From NCBI GenBank assembly GCA_963971535.1, contig OZ020586.1, forward strand, positions 78,286,412-78,350,411: a DNA stretch of 64,000 bases. Reading direction: 5' to 3'. The notes under the pieces were generated by a model that ran no database searches, was not told where the DNA came from, and was given only the letters and a program-made list of their open reading frames with translations. Below, in pieces: positions 54,707 through 64,000 of this stretch (positions within the stretch are counted from its first letter, which is position 1; every line of letters begins with the position of its first letter). Both the position numbers and the translations under genes were made by a program. Source of the stretch: Notolepis coatsorum. Taxonomy: Eukaryota > Chordata > Actinopteri > Aulopiformes > Paralepididae.

Positions 54707-55714
54707 CTATGCAGGTCTGCCAACATCAACAGTGATGAAAGTAAAGAGCTTATCTTTCTCAGTCTTAAAAACGGAGTACTCGAGTGAGCTGAGTCCATCT
54801 TTGTCCATGTCTGTTCTTGTTCTCGCCATAAGATTAAACCTCTGCCAATTGTTCCCATTTTTATTGTCTCTCACATGGGGGATCATCCTGTATCTGCCGA
54901 CTTTATGGTTTGGCCGAGAGAGGGACATGCCACGGTGTGAAATGCGTGTGTAGATATCGTCGTCCTCACCTCCCCAACCCCAGTATTGATTGGGGAAACC
55001 GTTGATCTTCAAGAACTGTTCTTCAGACAGTGCTGTAACTCCACCAAAGAGAGTGTTATAAGGCAGCATGAAACCAAACTTGTCCACAGCCACAGACAGG
55101 TGCCGAGGCTGGCTAAAACATTTGTAGATGTTGCGGTCGTCCATGGGAATCATATCCACGTCGTTGAAGACAAAACAGTCGTAGTTGTACTCATTCAGGG
55201 CCTCAACGAAGCCCATGTTCATCATCTTTGCTTTGTTGAACATCCCCCCACCGTGCTGGTTGATGATGTAGATGCCGTAGTCCAGCTGCTGGCGTTGCAG
55301 GATAGGATGGAGGTAGTACAGCCAGTACTTCAGGTGGTGGATCCGGTTGCGAAATGGAATGATGACCGCCACCTTCTGTCGGGCGATGCAGTCTTGGGGT
55401 TTGAATCGCCCTCCGTCCTGGAGATCAGGGTTCTCCCTCCTGACGACGTCTAAAGTCATTGGCTTGTTGAACTCCACTTCCAATGGTCCCAACAGATGAG
55501 GAGAGGTTTCAGGACAAGGTTCCAGCACAGGCAACATCTTAGTATCATTGGATATATTTTCCGTGTCATCGTTCCATTGTTCCACTGTTTTTAGTTCAAG
55601 TAGCAACATTTTCTTGGAATAGACAGTGACATTACTGATATACGCCAAACAGATAAGCACCCAAAGCACAAAGCATACCATCATCACTGTAAATACTTTT
55701 CTCTGCATCTTCAA
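54707..55714 (-). CDS. B4GALT1-like glycosyltransferase, gene 3 (intact, intronless, most divergent)
   Basis: Predicted Golgi type II membrane GT7 enzyme of 335 residues. Anchor at residues 8-27 (TVMMVCFVLWVLICLAYIS). The stem is longer than in the others and has NVT, NIS and NDT glycosylation sites. The catalytic domain shows CPETSPHLLGP, VIIPFRNR, FNKAKMMNMGF, FVFNDVDMIP, WGWGGEDDD and RMIPH, so the metal His is kept. The Tyr289-equivalent is Leu (PYNTLFGG), the same change known to let bovine B4GALT1 use UDP-GalNAc. The stop follows VDVGRPA. Its promoter flank differs from those of genes 2 and 4. Confidence 0.92.
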   Translation of the reverse strand: MKMQRKVFTVMMVCFVLWVLICLAYISNVTVYSKKMLLLELKTVEQWNDDTENISNDTKMLPVLEPCPETSPHLLGPLEVEFNKPMTLDVVRRENPDLQDGGRFKPQDCIARQKVAVIIPFRNRIHHLKYWLYYLHPILQRQQLDYGIYIINQHGGGMFNKAKMMNMGFVEALNEYNYDCFVFNDVDMIPMDDRNIYKCFSQPRHLSVAVDKFGFMLPYNTLFGGVTALSEEQFLKINGFPNQYWGWGGEDDDIYTRISHRGMSLSRPNHKVGRYRMIPHVRDNKNGNNWQRFNLMARTRTDMDKDGLSSLEYSVFKTEKDKLFTFITVDVGRPA

Positions 55715-55832
55715 TATACCTCATTTGGTAGTTGTTCCTTTATGTGTATCCTACAAATGAAAAATAAGTTGACTGGCTCTCTGCCCCTCTTTTAATTGTC
55801 TGATGACACTGAACCGGTTGAACCAGACACCT

Positions 55833-55990
55833 GTCATGTCCAGTACAGAGAGACTCAGAAGGAGCTTCTATCCCCAGGCCATCAGGATGCTCAATGACTC
55901 TATGTAACAACCCAATAATTAACCCATCATCTACACTCATTGCACACACATCCACATGCACACACTCACTTTTAAACAAACACTCACCTT
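55833..55990 (+). mobile_element. Short LINE 3' fragment
   Basis: The run gcttctatccccaggccatc, aggatgctcaatgac corresponds to the RSFYPQAIRLLN codons of the LINE at 44.6 kb in plus orientation. It ends at ttttaaacaaacactcac. Confidence 0.8.
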
Positions 55991-55991
55991 A

Positions 55992-56937
55992 TTAACTCAA
56001 TGGGCGCCAGACCTGAGGATAGTCTGGTTATCTCGCCAACCGTTCAGCGCCAGACCCGAGTCGGGTTTTCATCGTTATTTCTTTTATTTTTATTTTATTA
56101 TTTTTTTTTTTATCCACTTTTTCTCCCATTTTTCTATATTTTCTCCCATCCCAATTTCGTATCATCCAATTCAACCCTCCCCTGTCACGGACGCTGTTTC
56201 TTGCCTCCCACAAGCCGGCTGCAATGTGGACTAAGTCATACATAGCACAAGTCCCCTCCGGTACTTGAGGTAACAGCAGTCGCATCTTTTCACCTGCGCA
56301 GCTCGATCTCTCAGTGGCGAGGAGTAACGCGTGGGAGGCTCACACTGCCCCCGACACTTCCTGATTCTACTGCGCAGGCGCACCAACCGACCTGTAGGAG
56401 TCGCTGTCCACAGCGCCCGATCCCCACCCATCAGTTTCCCACCCCCTAATACGGCCAATGTGTATTAGTACGGACGACCAGCTAAACTGAAAGCAAATGT
56501 GGAGCGCTGGGCTCGAACTGACGAGCCCAGCGTCTCCAGCATTTCGTGGCGAGCGCCTTGCCCACTACGCCACGTAGCCGCCTTTTATTCAATATTTCTA
56601 TTCATTTCAGACACACGGACCTCAGGGTTACCATAGGGAATTATCCTGAGATCGCCAAAGTGCAATACCGGCCGCATCCTGCCAGATGGCAGTATTGAGC
56701 ACCCTTTGAAACCTTATATCTTGCCCTGTGTTATGTTTTAATCTCTCCGGGCTCAGTTTTTTTTGTCAGGCGAGTCTTATCACATCGCCCGACCACATTG
56801 ATGCATGTGTTGTGGTGGATTATGTTGGCGACACGATGGACACCAATACTGGAGATCGTGATCAGACGATTGGAATATTCTTTTTGGGGTACCTCCTAGT
56901 GACAATAGCATATATCTGCAGAGCCGCAAGCCCAACG
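55992..56937. mobile_element. piggyBac-like left end with an inserted SINE
   Basis: TTAACTCAATGGGCGCC at 55992 resembles the other TTAA ends. After the SINE, 56625-56900 (ataccggccgcatcctgcc and following) resembles the interior of element B. I could not find the right end. Confidence 0.45.
56090..56582 (-). mobile_element. tRNA-headed SINE, family 1, copy 4
   Basis: T-rich end at 56090-56113, body matching 46345-46831 in reverse, and head at the right (ggcgtagtgggcaaggcg; gttcgagcccag). The duplicated flank is probably cttttatt. Confidence 0.88.
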
Positions 56938-57062
56938 TCTGGGCGGGGCTTCGTGGCTTGGACTAGGTTTGAGGTGGAGTTTCGTGGCTTGGACTAGGTT
57001 TGAGGCGGGGCTTCGTTGCTTGGACTAGGTATGACTGTGCGTGGGCGGGGCTTCGTGGCGTG
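56938..57062. repeat. GC-rich tandem repeat, about 32-bp unit, 4 copies
   Basis: The unit is gggcggggcttcgtggcttg followed by gactaggtttga, with changes in each copy. A (CT)n run follows at 57115-57142. Confidence 0.88.
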
Positions 57063-57112
57063 TACCTTGTTTTGCACTACTGCGCATGCGGATGAGGGGG
57101 GGGGGCTCTCTT

Positions 57113-57144
<32 letters not shown>

Positions 57145-57186
57145 CTTGTTTACGACATACACAACATCGTCTTGTGTTACATTTGT

Positions 57187-57600
57187 GATTGATTGAAAAC
57201 TTTATTAACAGATTGCAGAATGGGTACAATACAGTGCAGCTCAATACACACAATTGTTAAGGGGATGCAGACCAGAGAAAGACTTTCGTCTTGTTTACAT
57301 CAGGGTTCCCCATTTTCAATTCATCATAACATGACATACAGATGGACAGTACTGTTACATCTAGACATTTATGACATACCAGATCTACAAATATACAGCA
57401 CTGTTTGTGATACAAAAATAGTCTAAAAATAGAGTATATACATTTGAGGGGGAAGAAACTGTACATTGGAAGAGGTTGGGTAGGTGGGGAAAACTGTACA
57501 TTGGAGGGGGTTGGGTGGGGGGGACTGTGCATTGGAGGGGGTTGGGTTTGGACATTTAAGTTTGTGACATACAAGATATGCAAATATGGTTAGAGTTACA
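57187..57600 (-). mobile_element. 3' UTR of the 38.6 kb LINE family
   Basis: The sequence gattgattgaaaactttatt, aacagattgcagaatgggta is the reverse complement of 42590-42650. The match continues through agaaagactttcgtcttg to G-rich gtacattggaggggg blocks that mirror the C-rich blocks at 42200-42360. Confidence 0.92.
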
Positions 57601-58676
57601 TTGATGGAGATACTGTTAATTAACTGATGTATGGATGTCTGGCATCTTTGTCATGGCAGCTAAAGCTTCTTTCGGTTTAGTGTCTGTGGCTGTGCAGGGA
57701 TTCATGGGAAAAGAAACAGGTTGGTACGTAATGGGCTGCTGGAGTTCAAATTACTTGTACCTGAGGCCTGCCTGGACACATGACATAAGTGGTGGTCCAC
57801 CCGTCACCTCTCACTTTACCATGACTGCACATTAACCTGGCACACAACATACTTGTTCACATATGTCATTTTTCTTTCACTCTAAGGAAATATGTCTCAC
57901 ATACACAGTAGACCCCCCCAGTACTTTGTGGAGACGAAGATGGGAGGCCCATCTGTGGACCTGATGATGAGTACCAGTCTTCTCCTCAGACATATAAAAT
58001 CAGTTTTTCACATTAGGATCTAACATCCCAACAGGCCACCTTGTTTATGGTTTGATTCAGTTTTAGTAGAATGTGAAAGACAAGAATGACATTGATGTGA
58101 CATACTATAAAATCAGTTTCTTTACAGTGCAATGAAATAGTTCTGGATTACTGTTACTGTACAGTTCAAAGTCATCTTTACCTTCTGTTTGGTATCCAGT
58201 TTAAAACCTGACAGTCTTCCCTCTTGTCTGACACCCACTCTTAATGGTTTATATGGTATATATCAGTAAACACAATGGGTTTGATAATCAACCATGTGAG
58301 AAAGTGCTGTATATCAAGTGCAATGCTGCATATTTCCATCTCTAGATTCCACATACTATAAATACTGCCAACAATGTAGAATGCATTATTACAGTTACCA
58401 GGAATGGAAAGATTGTCTACACAACTTCAACGACATTGATCTACCCATGTACCTTTACTTTAGGAATGGTACAGGTTAGAAACTGGCTGACAATTTATTA
58501 AATGTACATAGAAATTTGAGGCTCTTACAGATTGAAACTTTATTAACAGATGCAGAATACAATACAGTACGACTCAAGACACAGAACATGAGTATGCAAA
58601 ATAAAAAATGAACACAGATTTGAGGGCGAATAGTGTTACGAGGTTTAGACAGATGATCCGTTTAATGCTTTCCCAT
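57601..58676. other. No gene seen; minor LINE tail
   Basis: Bases 57990-58010 and 58100-58150 echo 28640-28810 (tcagtttttcacattaggat; gtgcaatgaaatagttctgg). A short reversed LINE tail (gattgaaactttattaacag) is at 58528-58570. The rest is unrecognised. Confidence 0.4.
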
Positions 58677-59011
58677 TAGGGGTGTAAAGGTACACATATC
58701 CGTACCGAACCGTTTCAGTGTGTAATGTACCGAACAAATACAACGGTATGTTAACCACTAATGATTGACCGCCCATCTGTTTTTTTTCACAATCCAATAT
58801 AATTCTTTTTTCTCTTTTACAAGTCGATTATTCATTTTGATATAGAATATTCATTGACAGCCCTACAAGTACAATTAGTTATTGCACACTACATCACCCC
58901 TGAGTGCAACATGGAAAGCCAAACTTCCCCCCACTGTACCGAAAACCCGTACCGAACTTCAAAACCGAGGTACATACCGAACCGTGGTTTTTGTGTACCG
59001 TTACACCCCTA
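58677..59011. mobile_element. Complete 335-bp hAT MITE
   Basis: The ends are TAGGGGTGTAAAGGTACAC and GTGTACCGTTACACCCCTA, with the 8-bp duplication tttcccat at 58669-58676 and 59012-59019. Subterminal ccgtaccgaacc and gaggtacataccgaacc motifs are shared with 43134-46927. Confidence 0.93.
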
Positions 59012-59124
59012 TTTCCCATTGTTTACTTTGTAAAACCACACACATGGAGGATGATCTACAGAGTCTATTTATAAAAAATGTTAAATGATATCCTGCTTTC
59101 GTGGAAACATGTGCCAAACCTTGT

Positions 59125-59215
59125 CATACCATTGCCATTGTCCTTTTCCAGCTACAGAGAAAGCTCGGTCTCCCTGTGTGGAACGCCTGGTGCGGGGGAG
59201 GCCAGGGCTGTACAA
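59125..59215 (-). mobile_element. Small LINE C-terminal fragment
   Basis: The minus strand encodes RTRRSTQGDRAFSVAGK, a widespread LINE C-terminal motif, then decays. Confidence 0.6.
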
Positions 59216-60575
59216 CTTAATATCGTGATTGAATAAGATTTTATGGGATATCAACTCAATTAAATATAGCACAATAGAATATAGTACAATTATAATAAAA
59301 CAAATTTATTGAATAGGACAGGCAAACATGCAATGACGAAAGATAGTGACAAAAACAACGGACGCAATGTGTCATGAAAATATAAATTAAGCAAGCTCTA
59401 TACATTACGAAATAAACGGAATACTAATGGTGAAAAATACTGTTATGTCTATGCCTCTTTTATTTCCCCCCTTCCTGATATCTGCCAACAGTGCTGTCAG
59501 GTGCAGACTGCTCCGCGAGCCAACTGCGCTGGAGCATATCAGGAGCAAACTGCACACATTAGGGCGTGTCTGCACTAGTATCTCATCCGTGCAATGTCCT
59601 TTGTGGATAGCTCGCAAAGACGGAGCAGATACCGCACGCTAAACACGTGCAGTTAAGGGTGCAATTAGCACCGCACAATCCATTCTTTGTGGATGTTGAA
59701 ATAGCAGTAATGCCATGTTCATTAATAAAATTACATAAGGGATGGGAAGGGGGGATGACCGTTTTAGAAGGGGGATGATATTGACTGTTTTTATTTCAGG
59801 GGGGATGCCATCCCCCCTCAACTGGAGTACTGCCTATATTCGGCTCCGTGGTATAGTCTGGCCCGAGCACACAATGGTAACCTGCAATGCAATGGCAAGT
59901 GAACTATTGGATATTATGAAGAAAAAGACAAAACGGATTATATGGATGATGATTATGGATGATAAGGTGCGTTTCCAACTTTCCACCAGACTATGATGTT
60001 GGACTATAAAAAACTATAATTAAACCGACCGATAAGGAAACCTATTCGGCTCCAGCTATAGTCTGGCCCGAGCAGATGAAGAAGACTGATGAGGGCTACC
60101 TAACGTTATATGTATTGATCCTGTTCTGTTTCAAGACACTTTTGAACTCGAAGTGAGAAATGGAGTACCTCTAAACCAAAGGTAATGTCTTATTTTACGT
60201 GTACTTTACCAAAACTCCATCATAAAACATGCGTTTATATGATCGCAACATCAGATAAACGACCCCCCCCCCCCCCCCCCCCCGGCTTTGTGAAGAAACA
60301 AGGTCATGTGTTTATCTTTGACCTGGCAATAATATAGGTTTCAAGCGAGCAGACGCGAGATTTGCGCATACGCTCCACAAAACACACTTTATCTCACAAT
60401 CTAGAAAACCAGCCTGGATTATTTTGAAACAGGACAATGTTTATCTTGGGATTGTGAACGAACAAGGGTATGTAGAAAATAACGCTTTTTTACATGTTGG
60501 ACTATAAATAGTGTTTGTCAAATGAGCCATACTATAGCTATAATATAGAATTATACAATAGCTCCGCAAAGAGTT
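59216..60575. other. No gene seen; C-run
   Basis: AT-rich sequence with a C-run at 60264-60283 and a duplicated phrase (ttcggctcc, tatagtctggcccgagca) at 59838-59870 and 60043-60075. I recognise no coding sequence. Confidence 0.4.
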
Positions 60576-61452
60576 TCAAGTTTCTTTAATAGTTGTCTGT
60601 CATACAGAAGTACAGAATACTTTTATACAAAATGCTTCTTACTGTTACGCTCCAGAGACTGTGCTAGACAAGATAAGTATGAAATAAAATAAAGTAGCAT
60701 GTAAAAAGAAGGTCCCAGTGTTCAGTATAGACATATGTACAATGTTCGATGCAGACTAGAAGTAACTGAGTTACCATACAATATACAATATACTATGCAA
60801 TATACTAATATACAATACTATATAGTGCAAAGCAGAAATGGGATGAGGTACAATTTAGGTACAATTTACAGTAAGGTGTACGAGTTGTAGTGCAAATCCT
60901 TTACCAATAAATATAAAGTGTGTTTAGGTGATCTAAAGTGTGGAGAGTGGGTGCTGCAGTGTGTTGTTTGTTTAAAGTGAGTGTGTGCGTGTGGATGTGT
61001 GTGCTGTGTGCATTTGATGGTTGTTGCATAGTGTTTATTGTTCGTTGAGCAGCCTGATGGCCTGGGGATAGAAGCTTCTTCTGAGTCTTTCTGTGCTCGC
61101 CTTGAGACTCCGGTATCGCTTGCCTGACCGCAGCAGTTCAAAGAGGCAGTTGTTCGGGTGGCTGGAGTCCTTGATGATTCTCTTAGCCTTACCCCTGCAC
61201 CGCTTGTTGTAAATGTTCTGGAGGGTGGGGCCCCTATGTTGAGGGTGATGGATGAGGAGGTGCAGTTGCCTGCTCTCATCACCTGGGGTCTGCCCGTCAG
61301 GAAGTCCAAGACCCACTCACAGAGGTCATAGGTCCCTGAGCTTGGCTATGAGTTTGGAGGGGACTATGGTATTGAATGCTGAGCTGTAGTCGATGAATAG
61401 CATTCTCACATAGTTCCCCTGCCTCTTGTCCAGGTGTGATGCTTCTGTGTGC
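60576..61452 (-). mobile_element. LINE of the 44.1 kb family with an internal deletion
   Basis: The 3' UTR and C-terminus (60576-61228) match 44120-44815. The sequence then jumps directly to the GAPQG region (matching 45393 onward) and continues to 61452. About 580 bases covering the RT catalytic motif and thumb are missing, with tgggg/cccc shared at the join. Confidence 0.88.
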
Positions 61453-61572
61453 AGATCGTAAAATATCGTGAAAATGGTCAAAAAAAAGCTGGCGCCAGGC
61501 AGTACAGATGGGGAAAAGGCGTGGCACTCAATGAGTTAATAAAGTTTTCAATCAGTCAATCAATCAATCAAT
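61453..61572. mobile_element. piggyBac-like right end, then a LINE tail
   Basis: The run ggcgtggcactcaatgagtt ends in TTAA at 61536-61539, matching the outer end shared by elements C and D. Immediately after comes aataaagttttcaatcagtc and (CAAT)n, the 3' tail of the 38.6 kb LINE family. Confidence 0.7.
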
Positions 61573-61697
61573 ACAGACAGTGATCTTACCCTTAAAAATC
61601 TTTAAATATTTGATATTTACTTTGACATTTAACATTTTAGTATCTCAATCTTCTTCACCAGGTAATGTTCATAAGAAGTTCAGTGTGCGGTCAGTGG

Positions 61698-62731
61698 TCA
61701 CTGTATCTGTACTTCATGGCAAATGTTTTGAATTCCCCACCTATTGTGTTTGCAGTCAGTGTCAGCACTGCCAACATCAACTGTGATGAAAGTAAAGAGC
61801 TTATCTTTCTTAGTCTTAACCACTCTGTACTTGAGTGAGTTGATTCCATCTTTGTCCATTTTTACTCTGGTTTCCGCTATTAGATCAAACCTCTTCTTAT
61901 TGCTCTCATTGTGAAAGTCTCTCGTATGCCTGATCATCCTGTACTTGCCAACTTGATGGTCTGGCCGAGAGAGGGACATGCCACGGAGTGAAGTGCGTTT
62001 GTACATTTCGTCATCCTCACCTCCCCAACCCCAGAATCGATTGGGGAAACCATTGACCTTCACTGTTGTTTAGACAGAGCTGTAACTCCACCAAATATAG
62101 TTTTATATGGCAGCTTGAAACCAAACATGTCCACAGCCACAGACAGGTGCCGAGGCTGGCTAAAACATCTGTAGATGTTGCGGTCGTCCATGGGAACCAG
62201 GTCCACATCGCTGAAGACAAAACAGTCGTAGTTGTACTCATTCAGGGCCTCAATGAAGCCCACGTTCATCAGCTTTGCTCTGTTGAACATCCCGTTGCCG
62301 TGCTGGTTGATGATATAGATGCCGTAGTCCAGCTGCTGGCGTTGCAGGATAGGATGGAGGTAGTACAGCCAGTACTTCAGGTGGTGGAACCGGTTGCGAA
62401 ACGGGACAATGACCGCCACCTTGTCTCGAGCGATGCAGTCTTGGGGTTTGAATTGCCCTCCGTCCTGGAGATCAGGGTTCTCCCTCCTGACTGAGTCTAA
62501 AGTCAGTGGCTTGTTGAACTCCACTGCAAATGGTCCAACCAGCTTAGGAGGCCTTTCTGGGCAGGGCTGCAGGCCTTCAAACTCCTGGGTTTCTTGCGTT
62601 TGTTTTTCACGTTGAAGTACAGGTATATCCATAGCATTAACACTGGCATCACTCCGGTACAGGCAGTAGGATAGATAACAAAGCACACCAACCAGTAATG
62701 TTCCTATGAAGAGTTTTCTCATATTCAGCAT
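61698..62731 (-). pseudogene. B4GALT1-like gene 4, frameshifted
   Basis: The N-terminal 223 codons (62731-62060) start MLNMRKLFIGTLLVGVLCYL and are very close to gene 2, with anchor, stem, CPERPPKLVGP, FNRAKLMNVGF, the DVD motif and PYKTIFGG (Ile at the Tyr289-equivalent). At about 62060-62064 four bases are missing (ttcaagaactg in gene 2, ttcactg here), which shifts the frame after ALSKQQ. The remaining 121 codons (VNGFPNRFWGWGGEDDEM, RMIRH) stay open in the other frame. The normal stop after VDVGS is also lost, adding about 22 residues. It is either a recent pseudogene or an assembly error. Confidence 0.88.
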
Positions 62732-63000
62732 TTCAAAAACAAGTAATGCTCCTTTGGAGAGTTTTTTTCCACATCTTCAATGTCCTGGGTCTTTGCTCCT
62801 GATGTTATCCGGTGTGTACTAATCCTGCACTAAGTGAAATGTATCTTAAAGATGTAACTTATCTGAGACTGTGGTGTAGCACTACAAGAGGTCCCACCAC
62901 TCCACCTAAACCATGTCTGACAACAGTGGATACAGACTTATCTTAAAAACTTGAACCCCTTGCTTATGAGACTGAACCTGTTTGACAGGACAAGAAACAG
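62732..63000. other. 5' flank shared with genes 1 and 2
   Basis: The sequence catttcaaaaacaagtaatg and then cctttggagagttttttcc, ccacatcttcaatgtcctg matches the upstream region of gene 2 and the start region of gene 1. Further out, blocks around ttgaaccccttgctt match 32000-32060. These are candidate 5' UTR and promoter sequences. Confidence 0.6.
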
Positions 63001-64000
63001 GTTTCTACTTGGGTGTTCCCCAATAGGGAGGTGTAGTGGTTATGTCATTGCTGTTTCTGGCCGGTCCACCTCCCGAAATTGCAACGTAATTCCCCATTGC
63101 CCATTTCTAAATCGTCTCGTTTAAAACAAATAAAGCATGAACATTTGCATGGTGCATAGCTGTCAAACATCCCGTTTTTCCCGGGATTGTCACGTATTTC
63201 AACCTTCCTTCCCGCCGTCATCCCAATGGTGCTCTCCCTCAACATGCGAGTAGGGTGAGACAACACCATTCTTTAGTCCAAATAATACCCTACTTTATAC
63301 TATATTATTGTCATTAGTTTAATGTAAAGTCAGTCTTACATTGGCACTGCTTTAACGTTGCATTTGCTGTATTAGACGTGCCAGTATAACTTTTGTAATA
63401 TGAATGAAGAGCAAATGTAAAGTTAATCAATACACAATGAAACAATATCAAAACTACTTTAATAAAAGAAGATTTCCGTTTTTCATTTCTACTTGTTGTG
63501 AAGGGCCAGATTAAACCGAATATATATATTTATTTATATATATATATTTAATTGTATTTGTATATTCTCTAATATTCCCTGATATCCCTTGTATATTCCT
63601 TGTACAATATGCATTGAATATCCATTCTAGCCTACTGAACATCCCATAATAGTCTCCATTCTACTATTGGTCGAGACCTTGGTGCCAGGCTGCCATACCC
63701 CTCAGACCCAGTTCAAACGTACCGCTCGACATGTACGAACGAGTCCTAGTTCCGCGTAGGAATTTGGCTACCGCACCACTAATGGGACTATTTGTTCATA
63801 GTGCGTATATATACTGCGCTACTAAAGTAGGACTTTCTTTTCAGTCCAGTTTCTTACCCTCCAATAGAGTCACAGACGTAAAGCCTCCCCGCGACGCCAC
63901 GTGTGGGAGTAAGGCCAAGTTCGCCTACCATCGGTATTGAGACATCGTGTATATTAATATTTGAATAGTCATATTTGGCACTATATCGTCGAGTTGGACG
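63001..64000. other. No gene seen
   Basis: AT-rich, with tatata tracts near 63520-63550. The last 340 bases are less AT-rich, with a TATA-like tgcgtatatatactgc near 63800, and could be a retroelement LTR or promoter, but no second copy is in the window to support this. Confidence 0.3.

Noticed and set aside
56000..56285. Overlapping frames on both strands around 56.0-56.3 kb and 46.6-46.9 kb
   Set aside because: They repeat at both SINE copies and follow SINE sequence, so they are not genes.
59639..59821. Short minus-strand frame with a GDGIPPE motif like L1 RT
   Set aside because: Only a handful of residues match and no RT context surrounds it.
63661..63960. Possible LTR or promoter with a TATA-like motif
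   Set aside because: Only one copy is visible, with no matching terminal repeat or primer-binding site in the window.

Overview
The window looks like nuclear DNA of a ray-finned (teleost) fish. The reasons are split exons of a vertebrate gene, a cluster of vertebrate-type beta-1,4-galactosyltransferase genes, and a dense mix of fish-type transposons: several non-LTR retrotransposon families, tRNA-headed SINEs, hAT elements, piggyBac-like TTAA elements, Tc1-like ends and a pogo-like fragment. Microsatellites and minisatellites are abundant. There are no operons, CRISPR arrays or prokaryotic signals.

Region by region. At 1-6 kb on the plus strand there are three exons that fit a GON4L-like chromatin/transcription regulator, with consistent splice phases. 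The second exon runs into a 1.7 kb minisatellite that seems to have been amplified from its own exon/intron junction. From 8.5 to 62.7 kb on the minus strand there are four intronless B4GALT1-like genes (CDS at 8528-9484, 30868-31848, 54707-55714, and a frameshifted copy at 61698-62731), plus at least five broken pieces. Between them is transposon-rich DNA. A 3.4 kb tandem duplication (9.7-13.1 kb and 13.1-27.0 kb) has one breakpoint inside B4GALT stem coding sequence. Its second copy is split by a 10.5 kb L1-type element that itself carries two hAT elements and one piggyBac-like element. At 33-36 kb an hAT-like element holds a palindromic MITE that holds a LINE. At 38.5-42.7 kb lies an almost intact LINE with a 2A-like N-terminal motif. 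At 43-47 kb there is a five-layer transposon nest. At 47-52 kb a LINE and another repeat have each been split by piggyBac-like elements.

The genes. The galactosyltransferase paralogues are predicted type II Golgi membrane enzymes that add a hexose (or HexNAc) from UDP-sugar to terminal GlcNAc. They keep the DVD metal motif, the WGWGGED acceptor loop and the four disulfide cysteines. All four have Ile or Leu where vertebrate B4GALT1 has Tyr289, the residue known to set donor choice between UDP-Gal and UDP-GalNAc. One paralogue has also lost the metal-binding His by a 9-nt in-frame deletion. This enzyme family is the most interesting biological content; the GON4L exons are the only other host gene recognised. 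All calls come from reading the sequence; nothing was searched or aligned by computer.
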